Assembly (NCBI RefSeq): GCF_030052995.1
Contig: NZ_JASJPW010000001.1
Coordinates: forward strand, 1,912,001 to 1,976,000
Length of the DNA stretch: 64,000 bases
Direction: 5' to 3'
Source of the DNA: Gemmobacter sp. 24YEA27
GTDB lineage: Bacteria > Pseudomonadota > Alphaproteobacteria > Rhodobacterales > Rhodobacteraceae
A program made the translations under genes and the position numbers. Below are positions 26,561-35,061 of this stretch, piece after piece; position 1 is the stretch's first letter; every line of letters starts with the position of its first letter. Under the pieces are notes generated by a model. It was not told the origin of the DNA and did not search any database. It worked only from the letters and a program-made list of their open reading frames with translations.

Positions 26561-27444
26561 GGGAATGTCGCAGGATCAGGATAAGTGTCGCCGAACCATT
26601 CCCCGCCCGGTGCATGCGCGGCGGTGAACATCGCAAAGTCGATGGCATCAAGCTCCGCGTAGGTTCGCCCAGAGACCGTCATGTCTTCAATATAGACCCG
26701 CTCAATGATGCCCGACACGCCCGGAAGGTTGAATGCGCCGTATCCAGGGACAGTTCCAACACTAAAATACGGGGAGTTTGTCAGGCCCACATTGGCGGGC
26801 TTCTCTAAACCATTGCCGTTCCATCCCTGCCGACCGATGTTCCGAATACGCGGGGCGTCGGTGTCCCAAAGCGCATTGAATGTGCCTTGGCCCGGAAATC
26901 TCTGCCCCAAGGTGTACGCGCTGCCACTGCCAGAAAGGTCGAACAGGGTGCTGCCACTTGGAGAAGACACCCGGGAATAGATGCCCAAAGGCATTGGGGC
27001 ATTCTGAGAGCCTTGTACGCCACGACGAAGCGACCGCATCCAGATGCTGGCAAAGAAAGCGTGGTCACTGTTATCGAACAGGTAATTCTTAAGGAAAGCG
27101 GCCTCGATGCCCAACCCACTAGGCGTGGTAAGACCCGAGGTATGGCTCCACAGACCATAAATTCCGCCCTTGGAAGTCCGCTGTTTCAATGCCGGGACGC
27201 TGTTCGCAGGATTGGTGTTAAAGATGGTGGGACGTGCGACAGATGGGGATACACCGAGGATACCACCGGAGATATCTGCGGCGATGTTGCTGAGTGCAGC
27301 ACCAGCAACCACCCCTCTAGCATCGCCGCCATCAGAGTGGGTCGGATCCCAGAGCAGCAGGCTCCCTTTCGACATGATCGGATCGGCGTAAATCTTCGGG
27401 CCGGTGAACGAAGTGATCCCCGGAATGATAAGGCGCTTGCCCAT
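26557..27444 (-). CDS. Phage tail-associated protein, probable fibre or receptor-binding component
   Basis: A 295-residue protein with a beta-rich, Gly/Ser/Asn-rich composition (for example SRVSSPSGSTLFDLSGSGSA and VGLTNSPYFSVGTVPGYGAF) and a C-terminal ERVYIEDMTVSGRTYAELDA, reminiscent of concanavalin-like or phage adhesin domains. No family was recognised with confidence. It follows the SGNH tail fibre gene immediately, with its GGAG site overlapping that gene's stop. The position after the fibre suggests a distal tail or chaperone role. Confidence 0.6.
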   Translation of the reverse strand: MGKRLIIPGITSFTGPKIYADPIMSKGSLLLWDPTHSDGGDARGVVAGAALSNIAADISGGILGVSPSVARPTIFNTNPANSVPALKQRTSKGGIYGLWSHTSGLTTPSGLGIEAAFLKNYLFDNSDHAFFASIWMRSLRRGVQGSQNAPMPLGIYSRVSSPSGSTLFDLSGSGSAYTLGQRFPGQGTFNALWDTDAPRIRNIGRQGWNGNGLEKPANVGLTNSPYFSVGTVPGYGAFNLPGVSGIIERVYIEDMTVSGRTYAELDAIDFAMFTAAHAPGGEWFGDTYPDPATFP

Positions 27445-27447
27445 GGT

Positions 27448-29034
27448 TCAGCTCCAGTAAGAGAGGGAAACGCCTGCCAGATAGAAGCAGACGGCGATGA
27501 CGTATTGCCCAGCATCGTTGTGGTGGACCCCATCAGAACGAAGGGAAGGCGGGATAGAGCCGACCGCGATGGCGGCGAGGTCGTCGCTGGTAGGCGTTAG
27601 CCCTGCGACCTGAAAAGCCCAAAGCGACGAAAGCATTGCCCGAATGTTCACAAAGCGCGGGCCGAACTCTTTCAGATATCGCGCTTCCATCTCGGCGTTT
27701 GTGGCGGCGTTGACGCCTGTCCGGGTCCAGACGAGGAAGCGACCGGCCCGACCCTGACTGGTCCAGTTGATCATGGCCCAGTTCATCCGGATCAGGTCTT
27801 CAAGATCCGAATAGCCACCATTCTGACCGATGCCGATGATGGGGAAACCATCCCGATAAGCGTCATAGGCAGCGGTTTTCACCCTACAGGGTGAAGGCAT
27901 CATGACCGCAGCGCCGGCTGCGGCCCGCGTAAAGCGATAAACGACCGAGGTGTCTTCGAGAACATGGCGGGACAGGGTGCCGCGAATGCCACATATCTCC
28001 ACCGGGTTTACCCCAAGGCTCCCCTGCACGAGAGGCGCAACAGAGAGACCGTCCTGATAGGTCAGTGTGATGTCCACTGGCGCTGTATCTGCCGGGATGT
28101 TGTTTCCCGGAAATCCTGCAAGAAAGCTGAGCGCCGATGTACGGGCGGTAATGGTGCGCGCGGTCTCGCCACCGATACCCATTGGATCATGGGGGATGCC
28201 GGTAAGGTTGGACAGGACATCGCGCCAACGATTACCAGCAGTTCCGCCAGCGCCAGCGCTCAGGCTGTCCCCAATGGGTAGCAGACGATCAGGCGGACGA
28301 TCCCAAAGGTTTGCGACAGGCATGCGCTCCTGGAACCACGACAACAGCCGCAGCATGACCCGGTCTGTCAGATGCCCGGCCTCATCCAGTTCGAGATCCG
28401 AGCTGTTGCCGTCCTCATCGGTGATCGCGAACGAGACGGTTGCCTGTTCTGGCAGATCGGCTGCCGTCACCCCGCCAAGCGAAGCCGGTGGCAGGAAGGG
28501 AGCGACACCCCCCGCGATATTCTCAAGGGCGCGCGGCGTGAAATGCCCCTCAGGGTCAAGCTCGACATCGGATGCATTGCCGTCTTCGTCAGTGATGGCG
28601 AAGGAAATCTCCGCAGCCGGTGCAATCGCGCCGAACCGCGCATCGCCGATCTGGCTCTGCAATTGCTCCATGTCTGACCGTTGCGCCTTGTCAGAAAGCG
28701 CCGGCACGCTGGGCGTCGTCGCGATCAGCGTGGCAACCCCGCCTGCATCGTGCCGGTAGATGTAGAGCGCGACATCCGGATCGGCCGAGGTCAGGTTAAA
28801 GGTCTGATCCACCTCAGTGGCGGCGAGGCCCTCGACCGTGGTCGGGTAGATCTTGGTCTGATCGCGCTCGAGGTTACGGAGGTCCTCCATACCGTCTGCA
28901 ACAGGACCAGTTGCCACCAGTTGAGTGGCGAAATCATTGAAAGCCTGACGCCCGGTCCCATCGGGGCCGTTGACCAGCAGCTCTGCCGAGATACTGACGC
29001 GCGCGATGTTTTCAGAGCTGATGCCGCCTGCCAT
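27448..29034 (-). CDS. Tail fibre with C-terminal SGNH/GDSL hydrolase domain
   Basis: The 528-residue protein has an N-terminal fibre part with two near-identical repeats (SFAITDEDGNASDVELD and SFAITDEDGNSSDLELD, ~165 and ~215) and a C-terminal SGNH hydrolase. Block I is LLPIGDSLSAGAGG (nucleophile Ser), a glycine block is MGIGGETART, the asparagine block is IGIGQNGGYSD and block V is SDGVHHNDAG with the Asp and His. SGNH domains in tail fibres typically deacetylate surface polysaccharide. The enzyme would act outside the cell during host recognition. ACAGGAGACAGG precedes ATG. Confidence 0.8.
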   Translation of the reverse strand: MAGGISSENIARVSISAELLVNGPDGTGRQAFNDFATQLVATGPVADGMEDLRNLERDQTKIYPTTVEGLAATEVDQTFNLTSADPDVALYIYRHDAGGVATLIATTPSVPALSDKAQRSDMEQLQSQIGDARFGAIAPAAEISFAITDEDGNASDVELDPEGHFTPRALENIAGGVAPFLPPASLGGVTAADLPEQATVSFAITDEDGNSSDLELDEAGHLTDRVMLRLLSWFQERMPVANLWDRPPDRLLPIGDSLSAGAGGTAGNRWRDVLSNLTGIPHDPMGIGGETARTITARTSALSFLAGFPGNNIPADTAPVDITLTYQDGLSVAPLVQGSLGVNPVEICGIRGTLSRHVLEDTSVVYRFTRAAAGAAVMMPSPCRVKTAAYDAYRDGFPIIGIGQNGGYSDLEDLIRMNWAMINWTSQGRAGRFLVWTRTGVNAATNAEMEARYLKEFGPRFVNIRAMLSSLWAFQVAGLTPTSDDLAAIAVGSIPPSLRSDGVHHNDAGQYVIAVCFYLAGVSLSYWS

Positions 29035-29086
29035 GCCTGTCTCCTGTGGGATCAGTCATGGCTTTACGCGCGCGCGCGATGATGTT

Positions 29087-29105
29087 GGTCCGGACATCTG
29101 TCCGG
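29087..29105. repeat. 19-bp palindromic element, copy A
   Basis: GGTCCGGACATCTGTCCGG, containing CCGGACA and TGTCCGG arms around TC. It lies 53 bp upstream of the minus-strand tail fibre start and 72 bp upstream of a plus-strand cargo gene. An identical copy is at 36645-36663. Confidence 0.85.
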
Positions 29106-29176
29106 GCGCTGCCCCGGCCACTATTCAATTGCTTACAAGGCGGTGTAGGGTTTGAGATTTAGAGGACGGAGGTTTT

Positions 29177-29875
29177 ATGAATTTTGTTTCCTTGGTCATC
29201 GGAGGAACACCTCCGACATCCCCGACGTGGCTCTCTGCTGTTTTACCAGGAATCACCGTTGCGCTAGGAGCAGGCATAACGCTGTTCCTGCTGAACTGGC
29301 TCAGAGAGTGGCTCACAGCGCATTGGAAGCGCAAAACCGATGCCGGAGTACTCGCCTTTTCACTCGTGACTGAATTCGACCGCCTCGTCGGTGACTGCAC
29401 AGAGGTGATCAATGATCCTTTGCAAGTTAATGGACAAGGCTGGCGCGCGACAGTGAACTCTCCCAGGATGACTTTTCCCGAAAGCTGGGACTGGCGATGC
29501 TTTCCGTCGAAGCTTCAGTACAGAATCCGGTCCATCCCGAACCAGATCGCGCTAGCGGACGGCTACGTGCATGACCTGTATTTCTACGGCGAAGGCCCTC
29601 CAGAATATGAAGACGCCTTTGATGAGCGCATTCTACGCTATGCAGCAATCGGTATTGAGGCAGTTTTGATCAACGAAACCCTCGCTAAGGAATATGGTGT
29701 GCCCTTGCTGGACCGAGGTGACTGGGATCCTGTGGAAAAATTCAACAGAGAGATTCAGAAAATTAGGGTCAAGCACAAGGTAGCAGAAGCAAAGGCAAAG
29801 GCGGCTCGTCGGAGGAAGCCGACCAACGCGCGCGCTAAGGTTGCTTCAGACAACCATGACGCTGAACGGCCCTGA
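29177..29875 (+). CDS. Membrane-anchored cargo protein of unknown function
   Basis: A 232-residue protein, the first of two plus-strand genes inside the minus-strand prophage operon. After a short N-terminus, SAVLPGITVALGAGITLFLL forms one transmembrane helix; the rest is a soluble, largely helical domain with WDWRCFPSKL and a Lys/Arg/Ala-rich C-terminus (VAEAKAKAARRRKPTNARAK). GGAGGTTTT precedes ATG. It overlaps the 3' end of the J gene by 30 bp tail to tail. Its separate strand and lower GC mark it as a moron-type gene; I do not recognise its family. Defence or superinfection exclusion is plausible but unproven. Confidence 0.7.
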   Translation: MNFVSLVIGGTPPTSPTWLSAVLPGITVALGAGITLFLLNWLREWLTAHWKRKTDAGVLAFSLVTEFDRLVGDCTEVINDPLQVNGQGWRATVNSPRMTFPESWDWRCFPSKLQYRIRSIPNQIALADGYVHDLYFYGEGPPEYEDAFDERILRYAAIGIEAVLINETLAKEYGVPLLDRGDWDPVEKFNREIQKIRVKHKVAEAKAKAARRRKPTNARAKVASDNHDAERP

Positions 29876-32800
29876 AACCGGCCCCGGCACACCCTCGGAG
29901 GTCTGCGGCTCGAGCCAGACAAAATGCTCGCCTTGCGAGAGACAGGCGGCTGTCTCGAGATAGGCGACGACACCGGTGATCGAGCCGTCAAAATCCGCAG
30001 ACGCGAGGAACTCGATGCGGGTGTTTCCGGTGACCGCCTGGATGCGGTCGAGATGCTCGCCATTCCCTGACGCCGCCTGCCCCGGACGGGTGCTGCCGCC
30101 GCTGAGGCGGGGCGTGACCGTCCCGGCCGTGCGCCCCGTCACAGTGAAGGCGAGGCGATACCATTTGCCCGTGATGGTTTCGAAGCTCTGCCCGATCACA
30201 TCGGCCGTGCCGGGTGTGTGTGTGGCGAGACCGCCTGAAACTTCCCATCCCGCTTCGGCATCCCATGCGGCCGGGTTTGTCATCAGGCCGCCAGTGACCA
30301 GATTAGATCGCGTGGTGTCTCCCAGCGGGATCGACATCGCCTGCAGAGGCGTCGAGCTGTGCGCCGCGCCAACCGCATCTGTCTCACGATAGAGCAGATC
30401 CCAGTCTGCCCGATAAATCTGGATCCGGGTTGTCAGGGCATCGTCGCCGGTGGAAAGCTGGATCAGAGCGCCGCCGAGCAGCGGCGTGATGGAAATCGCC
30501 TCCTGATCCAGCGCCGCCGGCAGATCGATGCTGCCACCGACCAGCAGGGTCAGCTCTGTCGTTCGGGGACCAGCGATTCCATTGGCTGAAATTGCCCGCG
30601 CGCGGATCTGGACGGTTTCACCGGAGCTATACTCCTCGATGCTGCCGCCGCCATTCGCGGCTGGAATGCTGACAGTCGTCCAGATGCCCGACGTGCCGTC
30701 GCGGTGATCGACTTCGAAACTGGCGGTGCTGACCGGCCCGCTGCCCGCCACGAGGGAGTAGAAGATGAACCCCGCCTCATCCGTTTCCGCCACGCCGAAA
30801 CTGACGCCGGAAAACCGGGGCGCGGGCGGCTGCATGGTATTCTCGCCGATCTCGGCGCCGACCCGGCCGGACCAGGGCGGGATCTCGGCCGCGTCCGTCA
30901 GCTCGTCGATGATGTCGGCGGCGGCAACCGCCCGGATGATCGCACATTGATCGGTGGTCGCTTCGATATTGGTGACCACGAGGTCAAAGCTGTCCTGCCC
31001 CATTATGCCGAAATGCACGATGTCATCCGCCGCCGGCACCGGCCCCGTGCCAGTCATCGTCAGCAGCACCGTTTCCCCGGGAACCGTCCGGACAGGGCGC
31101 ACAACCGACTGGCCAATGGTGTCAGGTGCCATATGCGGGGGGCGGCTCTCATAGACCCGAAAGCGCAGGGCGTAGCTCGCCCCCTCGGCCATGGTCATGA
31201 GATTGTCGATTTCGACCAGCTGGCCCTGAACCAAACGGACGCGGGCAACCTGCTGGGTCTGGCGCAGAACATAATGGTTCAGCGCCACCTTGTCGCCTCG
31301 TGTCGCGACCCGCAGAAGGCCATCCTGTGTGACCTCGATCACGTCGGGGCGGTGCTCAGCCTCATGAAAGCGACGGGTCGCCTCGCGCCAGACGATGGCC
31401 GCATTGGTCAGGCCGGGCAGCGACAGCTCCTCGGTCAGGGTGATGTCACCCTCATAGCCCGGACGGCGCACGATCCGCCTCGCCTCGCGGAAATCGTTCT
31501 CCTCGTCGTTGAAGGGCACGATCCAGGCATGGGGCTTTTCAGTATAGGTGCGGCGCAGGTTGAAATCCCAGCTGTTGCGCGGGCTGATATGATCGACGAT
31601 CAGACCCTCGGGCCGGTCGATGACCACGCCCCATTTGCGACCGTCATGGCGCGGTGACGCCCGGCCGGCGGCGGCGATCTCGGCCCGCGCCTCGCGCAAG
31701 GTCATGCCCGCCTGGTCCAGAACCCGGTTGTAATGCAGCTGCCTCGTCCGACAAAATTCGTGCCAGTCGGCCAGCAGCTCCAGATCGATCTGATCATCGC
31801 GCTGGCGGCGGGGATTGAAGGGTGCCTGAAGGGCGAAGCGGAAAAGGCTTGCGGGGTTCGAGGTCGGGCGTTCGATCCAGGTGCCGGTTCCCTGGTCCCA
31901 GTCGAGGCACCGCCGCGCCACAAGGGCGCTGAAATTGTCCAAAGCGCCAGACAGCTGATGTGTGGCTTTGACCCGCATCGCGACCAGCGCCAGCGGATGC
32001 GGGTAGTCAATCGGATATTCCGGCCGAAACGTCTGCAACGCGGCCCAGACCGTGCGCATCTGGACTTTGTCGTCATCGCTTTCCACGCTGAGCATGGTGC
32101 AGCGGATCTCCCAGCGACCGCGCGTCGGAAATGACCAGGAATGCTGACGGTAAAAGGCCTGCGTCGTTCGGGCCGAGACCGCCAACTCTGTAATGAACTG
32201 CCATTCATCAGATCCAGCGAGCCGTTGTTCGATCCGGACATAGACGGTGATATATCGCCGCTCGCCGTCGTCATCGAAGCGCGCGAGACCAGCGGGAAAG
32301 GCAAGGATGACATTGGCCGAGGCAGCGTCCGCGCCCGTTGTCCGGATCACCGGCTGATCCTCGTCAGGCAGGTCACCTATGACATCGACGGTAACCCATT
32401 CCCATTCGTCCCGGCTGAGCCGTCTCTTGTAGGTCCGCTGGCCGACCTTTCCCCTGATGACATTGCCCTGATCATCCCGCTGCAATGGCTTGATCAGATC
32501 AACGCCGATCTGCTCTTCCAGCACCTGCTGCGGATAGAGGGTGACCGACTCGTCATCTGCCAGACCCTCACGCACCTCGATTTCGACCTCGTCGTAATCG
32601 GCGAGACTGGTTTCGCCGATCCGGAAATCTGACAGAGACAGCGGGCCTTCGCCGAACGCGAAAAGCGCACGGACATACTGACGATCCCCGACGATCTCGG
32701 TGTAAGATCTGGCCGCGAAGGGCGGCGCATATCGGGTCTGACCCAGCACGACCGGCACCGCACCGTCAGGATCCAGCCGATTGCGCCAGCCCGACAAGGC

Positions 32801-33277
32801 GTAGTTAGGCTTCGTTTCCTCGGGCTTGACCGGTGGAATCAGCGCATTGATCAGCAACGACCCGAGCAGACTGACGCCCATACCCACCAAGGCGGATGTC
32901 ACCGCGTAACCAACCTCGCCAGCCACAAAACCCATAGCACCCGCCGCCCAGGCACCAATGGCGACAGCCGCGACAGCCACGACAATCGACAGGACCGCGC
33001 GCAAGGCATTTTTACCGGGGACCAGTCGGATCACGACCCGAACCCCCTCGCGCGGCCTGACGCTTTGCCAGCGTTCCGGCAGCACAACAGCGGATCCCCG
33101 CGCGCTGACCAGTACCACCCGGGCGCGCGCCCTCATGGCGGGTTCAAGACCCGGCAATGCCGCCGCGACAATATCACCGACCGTCATCCCGACCGGCAGT
33201 GTCATCTCGATACGGGCGCTGCCTGGATCAATGGCAGGCGCCGCAAGGACGGGGATGCGGGCCAGGTCACAAGTCAT
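29846..33277 (-). CDS. Host-specificity / central tail tip protein (J-like)
   Basis: A 1143-residue protein. The N-terminal ~170 residues resemble tail assembly proteins with a ubiquitin-like part and glycine-rich membrane-active segments (LSIVVAVAAVAIGAWAAGAM). The rest matches J-type tail tip proteins: NYALSGWRNRLDPDGAVPVV, RSYTEIVGDRQYVRALFAFG and fibronectin-like segments toward the C-terminus. It would form the tail tip that contacts the host. ATG overlaps the stop of the K-like gene. The sequence is intact, unlike the tape measure. Confidence 0.85.
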   Translation of the reverse strand: MTCDLARIPVLAAPAIDPGSARIEMTLPVGMTVGDIVAAALPGLEPAMRARARVVLVSARGSAVVLPERWQSVRPREGVRVVIRLVPGKNALRAVLSIVVAVAAVAIGAWAAGAMGFVAGEVGYAVTSALVGMGVSLLGSLLINALIPPVKPEETKPNYALSGWRNRLDPDGAVPVVLGQTRYAPPFAARSYTEIVGDRQYVRALFAFGEGPLSLSDFRIGETSLADYDEVEIEVREGLADDESVTLYPQQVLEEQIGVDLIKPLQRDDQGNVIRGKVGQRTYKRRLSRDEWEWVTVDVIGDLPDEDQPVIRTTGADAASANVILAFPAGLARFDDDGERRYITVYVRIEQRLAGSDEWQFITELAVSARTTQAFYRQHSWSFPTRGRWEIRCTMLSVESDDDKVQMRTVWAALQTFRPEYPIDYPHPLALVAMRVKATHQLSGALDNFSALVARRCLDWDQGTGTWIERPTSNPASLFRFALQAPFNPRRQRDDQIDLELLADWHEFCRTRQLHYNRVLDQAGMTLREARAEIAAAGRASPRHDGRKWGVVIDRPEGLIVDHISPRNSWDFNLRRTYTEKPHAWIVPFNDEENDFREARRIVRRPGYEGDITLTEELSLPGLTNAAIVWREATRRFHEAEHRPDVIEVTQDGLLRVATRGDKVALNHYVLRQTQQVARVRLVQGQLVEIDNLMTMAEGASYALRFRVYESRPPHMAPDTIGQSVVRPVRTVPGETVLLTMTGTGPVPAADDIVHFGIMGQDSFDLVVTNIEATTDQCAIIRAVAAADIIDELTDAAEIPPWSGRVGAEIGENTMQPPAPRFSGVSFGVAETDEAGFIFYSLVAGSGPVSTASFEVDHRDGTSGIWTTVSIPAANGGGSIEEYSSGETVQIRARAISANGIAGPRTTELTLLVGGSIDLPAALDQEAISITPLLGGALIQLSTGDDALTTRIQIYRADWDLLYRETDAVGAAHSSTPLQAMSIPLGDTTRSNLVTGGLMTNPAAWDAEAGWEVSGGLATHTPGTADVIGQSFETITGKWYRLAFTVTGRTAGTVTPRLSGGSTRPGQAASGNGEHLDRIQAVTGNTRIEFLASADFDGSITGVVAYLETAACLSQGEHFVWLEPQTSEGVPGPVSGPFSVMVV

Positions 33278-33720
33278 CGCGAAGCCTCGGAAACGATGTG
33301 AACAGGCCGTTCAACGGCCTTTGAAGCATGCCGAAAGATCCCGGTCAGACGGTGAGACCAGCGCCCGGACCTGTAATCGGCCAGTTTGGCGCAATCCTCG
33401 CCCTCCATATGGATCATGAGGCCATCCCGGACGACGACACCCAGATGCGAGGTCAGACGCCCGCGCCGGATCACCGCGATATCGAAGGCCTGCGCCGGGC
33501 CGGAAACCGGCGCCCAGAGCGGCGAAACCTCAGCGCCGCCGATCAGCGCCGCGATCTCGCCCTGCTCCTCGGCCGAGGCATAGTCACCGAGGTAATCCGG
33601 CAGCGAGATGCCCAGTTCCTCGCGGTAAATCAGCCAGGCAAGACCCCAGCAATCGCAACCGCCGCGCGCACGGCCGAGATCCTCGAAGGGGATGCCGATG
33701 AAGCGATCTGACCAGTTCAT
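33274..33720 (-). CDS. NlpC/P60-type tail assembly peptidase (lambda K-like)
   Basis: The 148-residue protein has the NlpC/P60 catalytic arrangement: ARGGCDCWGLAWLIYREELG with the nucleophilic cysteine, and RLTSHLGVVVRDGLMIH with the histidine. It resembles the K-type tail tip peptidase, which may open peptidoglycan during DNA injection or process tail proteins. Its start follows the DUF2312 stop by a few bases, and its stop overlaps the J start (ATGA). Confidence 0.85.
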   Translation of the reverse strand: MNWSDRFIGIPFEDLGRARGGCDCWGLAWLIYREELGISLPDYLGDYASAEEQGEIAALIGGAEVSPLWAPVSGPAQAFDIAVIRRGRLTSHLGVVVRDGLMIHMEGEDCAKLADYRSGRWSHRLTGIFRHASKAVERPVHIVSEASR

Positions 33721-33723
33721 AGC

Positions 33724-33969
33724 TTACTGCATCCCGAGCGCGGTCATGTAGACCTCGAGCATGGCTTCGGCTTCCTGGCGCTCATTCGCATCCTGCTTGC
33801 GCAACGATACGATTTTGCGGAGCGCCTTGGTGTCAAAGCCCCGGCCCTTGGCCTCGGCGTAGACCTCTTTCAGCTGCTCGGCGATATCCTTCTTCTCTGC
33901 CTCATATTGCTCGATCCGCTCGATCAGTTGGCGCAGCTCGTCGGCGGTGATGTTGAAAGCATCGTTCAT
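33724..33969 (-). CDS. DUF2312 (GapR-type) protein within the tail operon
   Basis: The 81-residue protein FNITADELRQLIERIEQYEA to KDIAEQLKEVYAEAKGRGFD then TKALRKIVSLRKQDANERQE is a clear DUF2312 match, the family of GapR, which in Caulobacter binds overtwisted DNA ahead of replication and transcription forks. GGGGGCTTCC precedes ATG. The same frame extends upstream to another good start at 34110, giving a possible fusion. A nucleoid-type protein in a tail gene run is out of place and was probably inserted. Confidence 0.85.
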   Translation of the reverse strand: MNDAFNITADELRQLIERIEQYEAEKKDIAEQLKEVYAEAKGRGFDTKALRKIVSLRKQDANERQEAEAMLEVYMTALGMQ

Positions 33970-33988
33970 GGAAGCCCCCATGCTGGTT

Positions 33989-34140
33989 ATGAATGCAGGC
34001 CCGGAATTGGACGCCAAAGCGCCCCCCGCTGAACAGTTGACCGGATCTGAGCTGAAGACAAAGGCCGCACGAGCATACTGATCATCACCAACGATTTCGG
34101 TGTAGGACATGTGCTTCTCCTCATGAATGCAGGCCCGGAA
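33989..34140 (-). repeat. 134-bp unit flanked by 18-bp direct repeats, carrying a J-gene fragment
   Basis: ATGAATGCAGGCCCGGAA occurs at 33989-34006 and 34123-34140. Between them the minus strand has GAGGAGAAGCAC before ATG (34110) and encodes MSYTEIVGDDQYARAAFVFS, closely like the J-protein segment RSYTEIVGDRQYVRALFAFG. The frame runs on into the DUF2312 gene, giving a potential 128-residue chimera. It looks like a partial duplication of tail gene DNA at the end of the upstream gene. Confidence 0.75.
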
Positions 34141-34645
34141 ACCGCAGTTTCGTGAGCCGCCCGGGCGGAAACGGCTCGAGGTCGGTATTCTCGCGCGACA
34201 GCGAGAGGACGATCTCGCCGGCATTGATGTCGGCCGAGATGACCTGAAGGCCGATATGCTCCTCCTCAATCAGGTCCGGCGACGAGGCGAGCACGATGGC
34301 AATGTCGATATCGGGCGGGGTCGTGACCGAAAGCACCAGCTCGACCATCGCACTGTCGAGGTTTTCCAGCACGATCTGGGCAGTGGCCGGCGCATCATCT
34401 GCGTCCCCGGGCAGCACGGCCGAGGCGATGATCCACAAGAACGGCTCCGTCACCGGATTGGCGCCACCCCAGCTGGACCGGGTGCCGTAGATCTCGGGAT
34501 CGACCTGCAAGCGCTCGGTGTTGTCGGTTGAGAGCAGGATCGGCGCGGCCAGCTCCGGATGGCTGATCCGGAAGAGCGCCACCTCGATCTCACCGGTTGC
34601 CGGCGCATCCTGCGCCATGCGGGCATTCAGGCTGAGCCGTCTCAT
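34121..34645 (-). CDS. DUF1833-like phage minor tail protein
   Basis: The 174-residue protein starts MRRLSLNARMAQDAPATGEI and contains IEVALFRISHPELAAPILLS, a DUF1833-type pattern found in minor tail proteins beside tape measure genes. It is acidic and beta-rich. ATG at 34645 overlaps the stop of the preceding gene (ATGA); a longer frame to 34726 only reads that gene out of frame. The last six codons lie in one copy of the 18-bp direct repeat, so its original C-terminus may have been altered. Confidence 0.72.
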   Translation of the reverse strand: MRRLSLNARMAQDAPATGEIEVALFRISHPELAAPILLSTDNTERLQVDPEIYGTRSSWGGANPVTEPFLWIIASAVLPGDADDAPATAQIVLENLDSAMVELVLSVTTPPDIDIAIVLASSPDLIEEEHIGLQVISADINAGEIVLSLSRENTDLEPFPPGRLTKLRFPGLHS

Positions 34646-35061
34646 GGCAGCACCACGATGGAAAAGGATTTGCGGAATTCGATCCCGACCACGGTCTCGA
34701 CCGGCAGCTGATCCCCCCAGGCGCAAAGCCAGCGGCCCGCCATCAGGATCGGAACACCGGCGCTGGTCAGCAGAGGCGCCCCACCCGAAGTCAGCAGAGA
34801 CCAGCCTTCGGTGGTCGGATCCGGCATCCAGAAGCGCAAAGCACCCTGGGCGCAGGCATCTTCGAAGAAATTGTCAAAGACCGCGCGCTGATTGCGATCC
34901 AGCAACACCGAGAGCGTGACCAGCTTCGGCACACCGGAAAACCGGCGCCGATAGCGCGGCGGCCCCATATCGGCCTGCGTCTTGCGTCGGGCCTCCTGGG
35001 ATTGCCGCTGCCAGCTGTCCCGTTCGGGGCGCGGCAAGGATGAGGGCCAGACCGCGATCAT
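34642..35061 (-). CDS. Phage tail protein of unknown fold, tape-measure neighbour
   Basis: A 139-residue protein (MIAVWPSSLPRPERDSWQRQ, then LSVLLDRNQRAVFDNFFEDA, then WLCAWGDQLPVETVVGIEFR) similar in pattern to a protein I recall in many alphaproteobacterial Mu-like prophages between tape measure and DUF1833 genes. It is probably a tail assembly component. Both ends are coupled: its ATG overlaps the tape measure stop, and its stop overlaps the next ATG. Confidence 0.75.
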   Translation of the reverse strand: MIAVWPSSLPRPERDSWQRQSQEARRKTQADMGPPRYRRRFSGVPKLVTLSVLLDRNQRAVFDNFFEDACAQGALRFWMPDPTTEGWSLLTSGGAPLLTSAGVPILMAGRWLCAWGDQLPVETVVGIEFRKSFSIVVLP

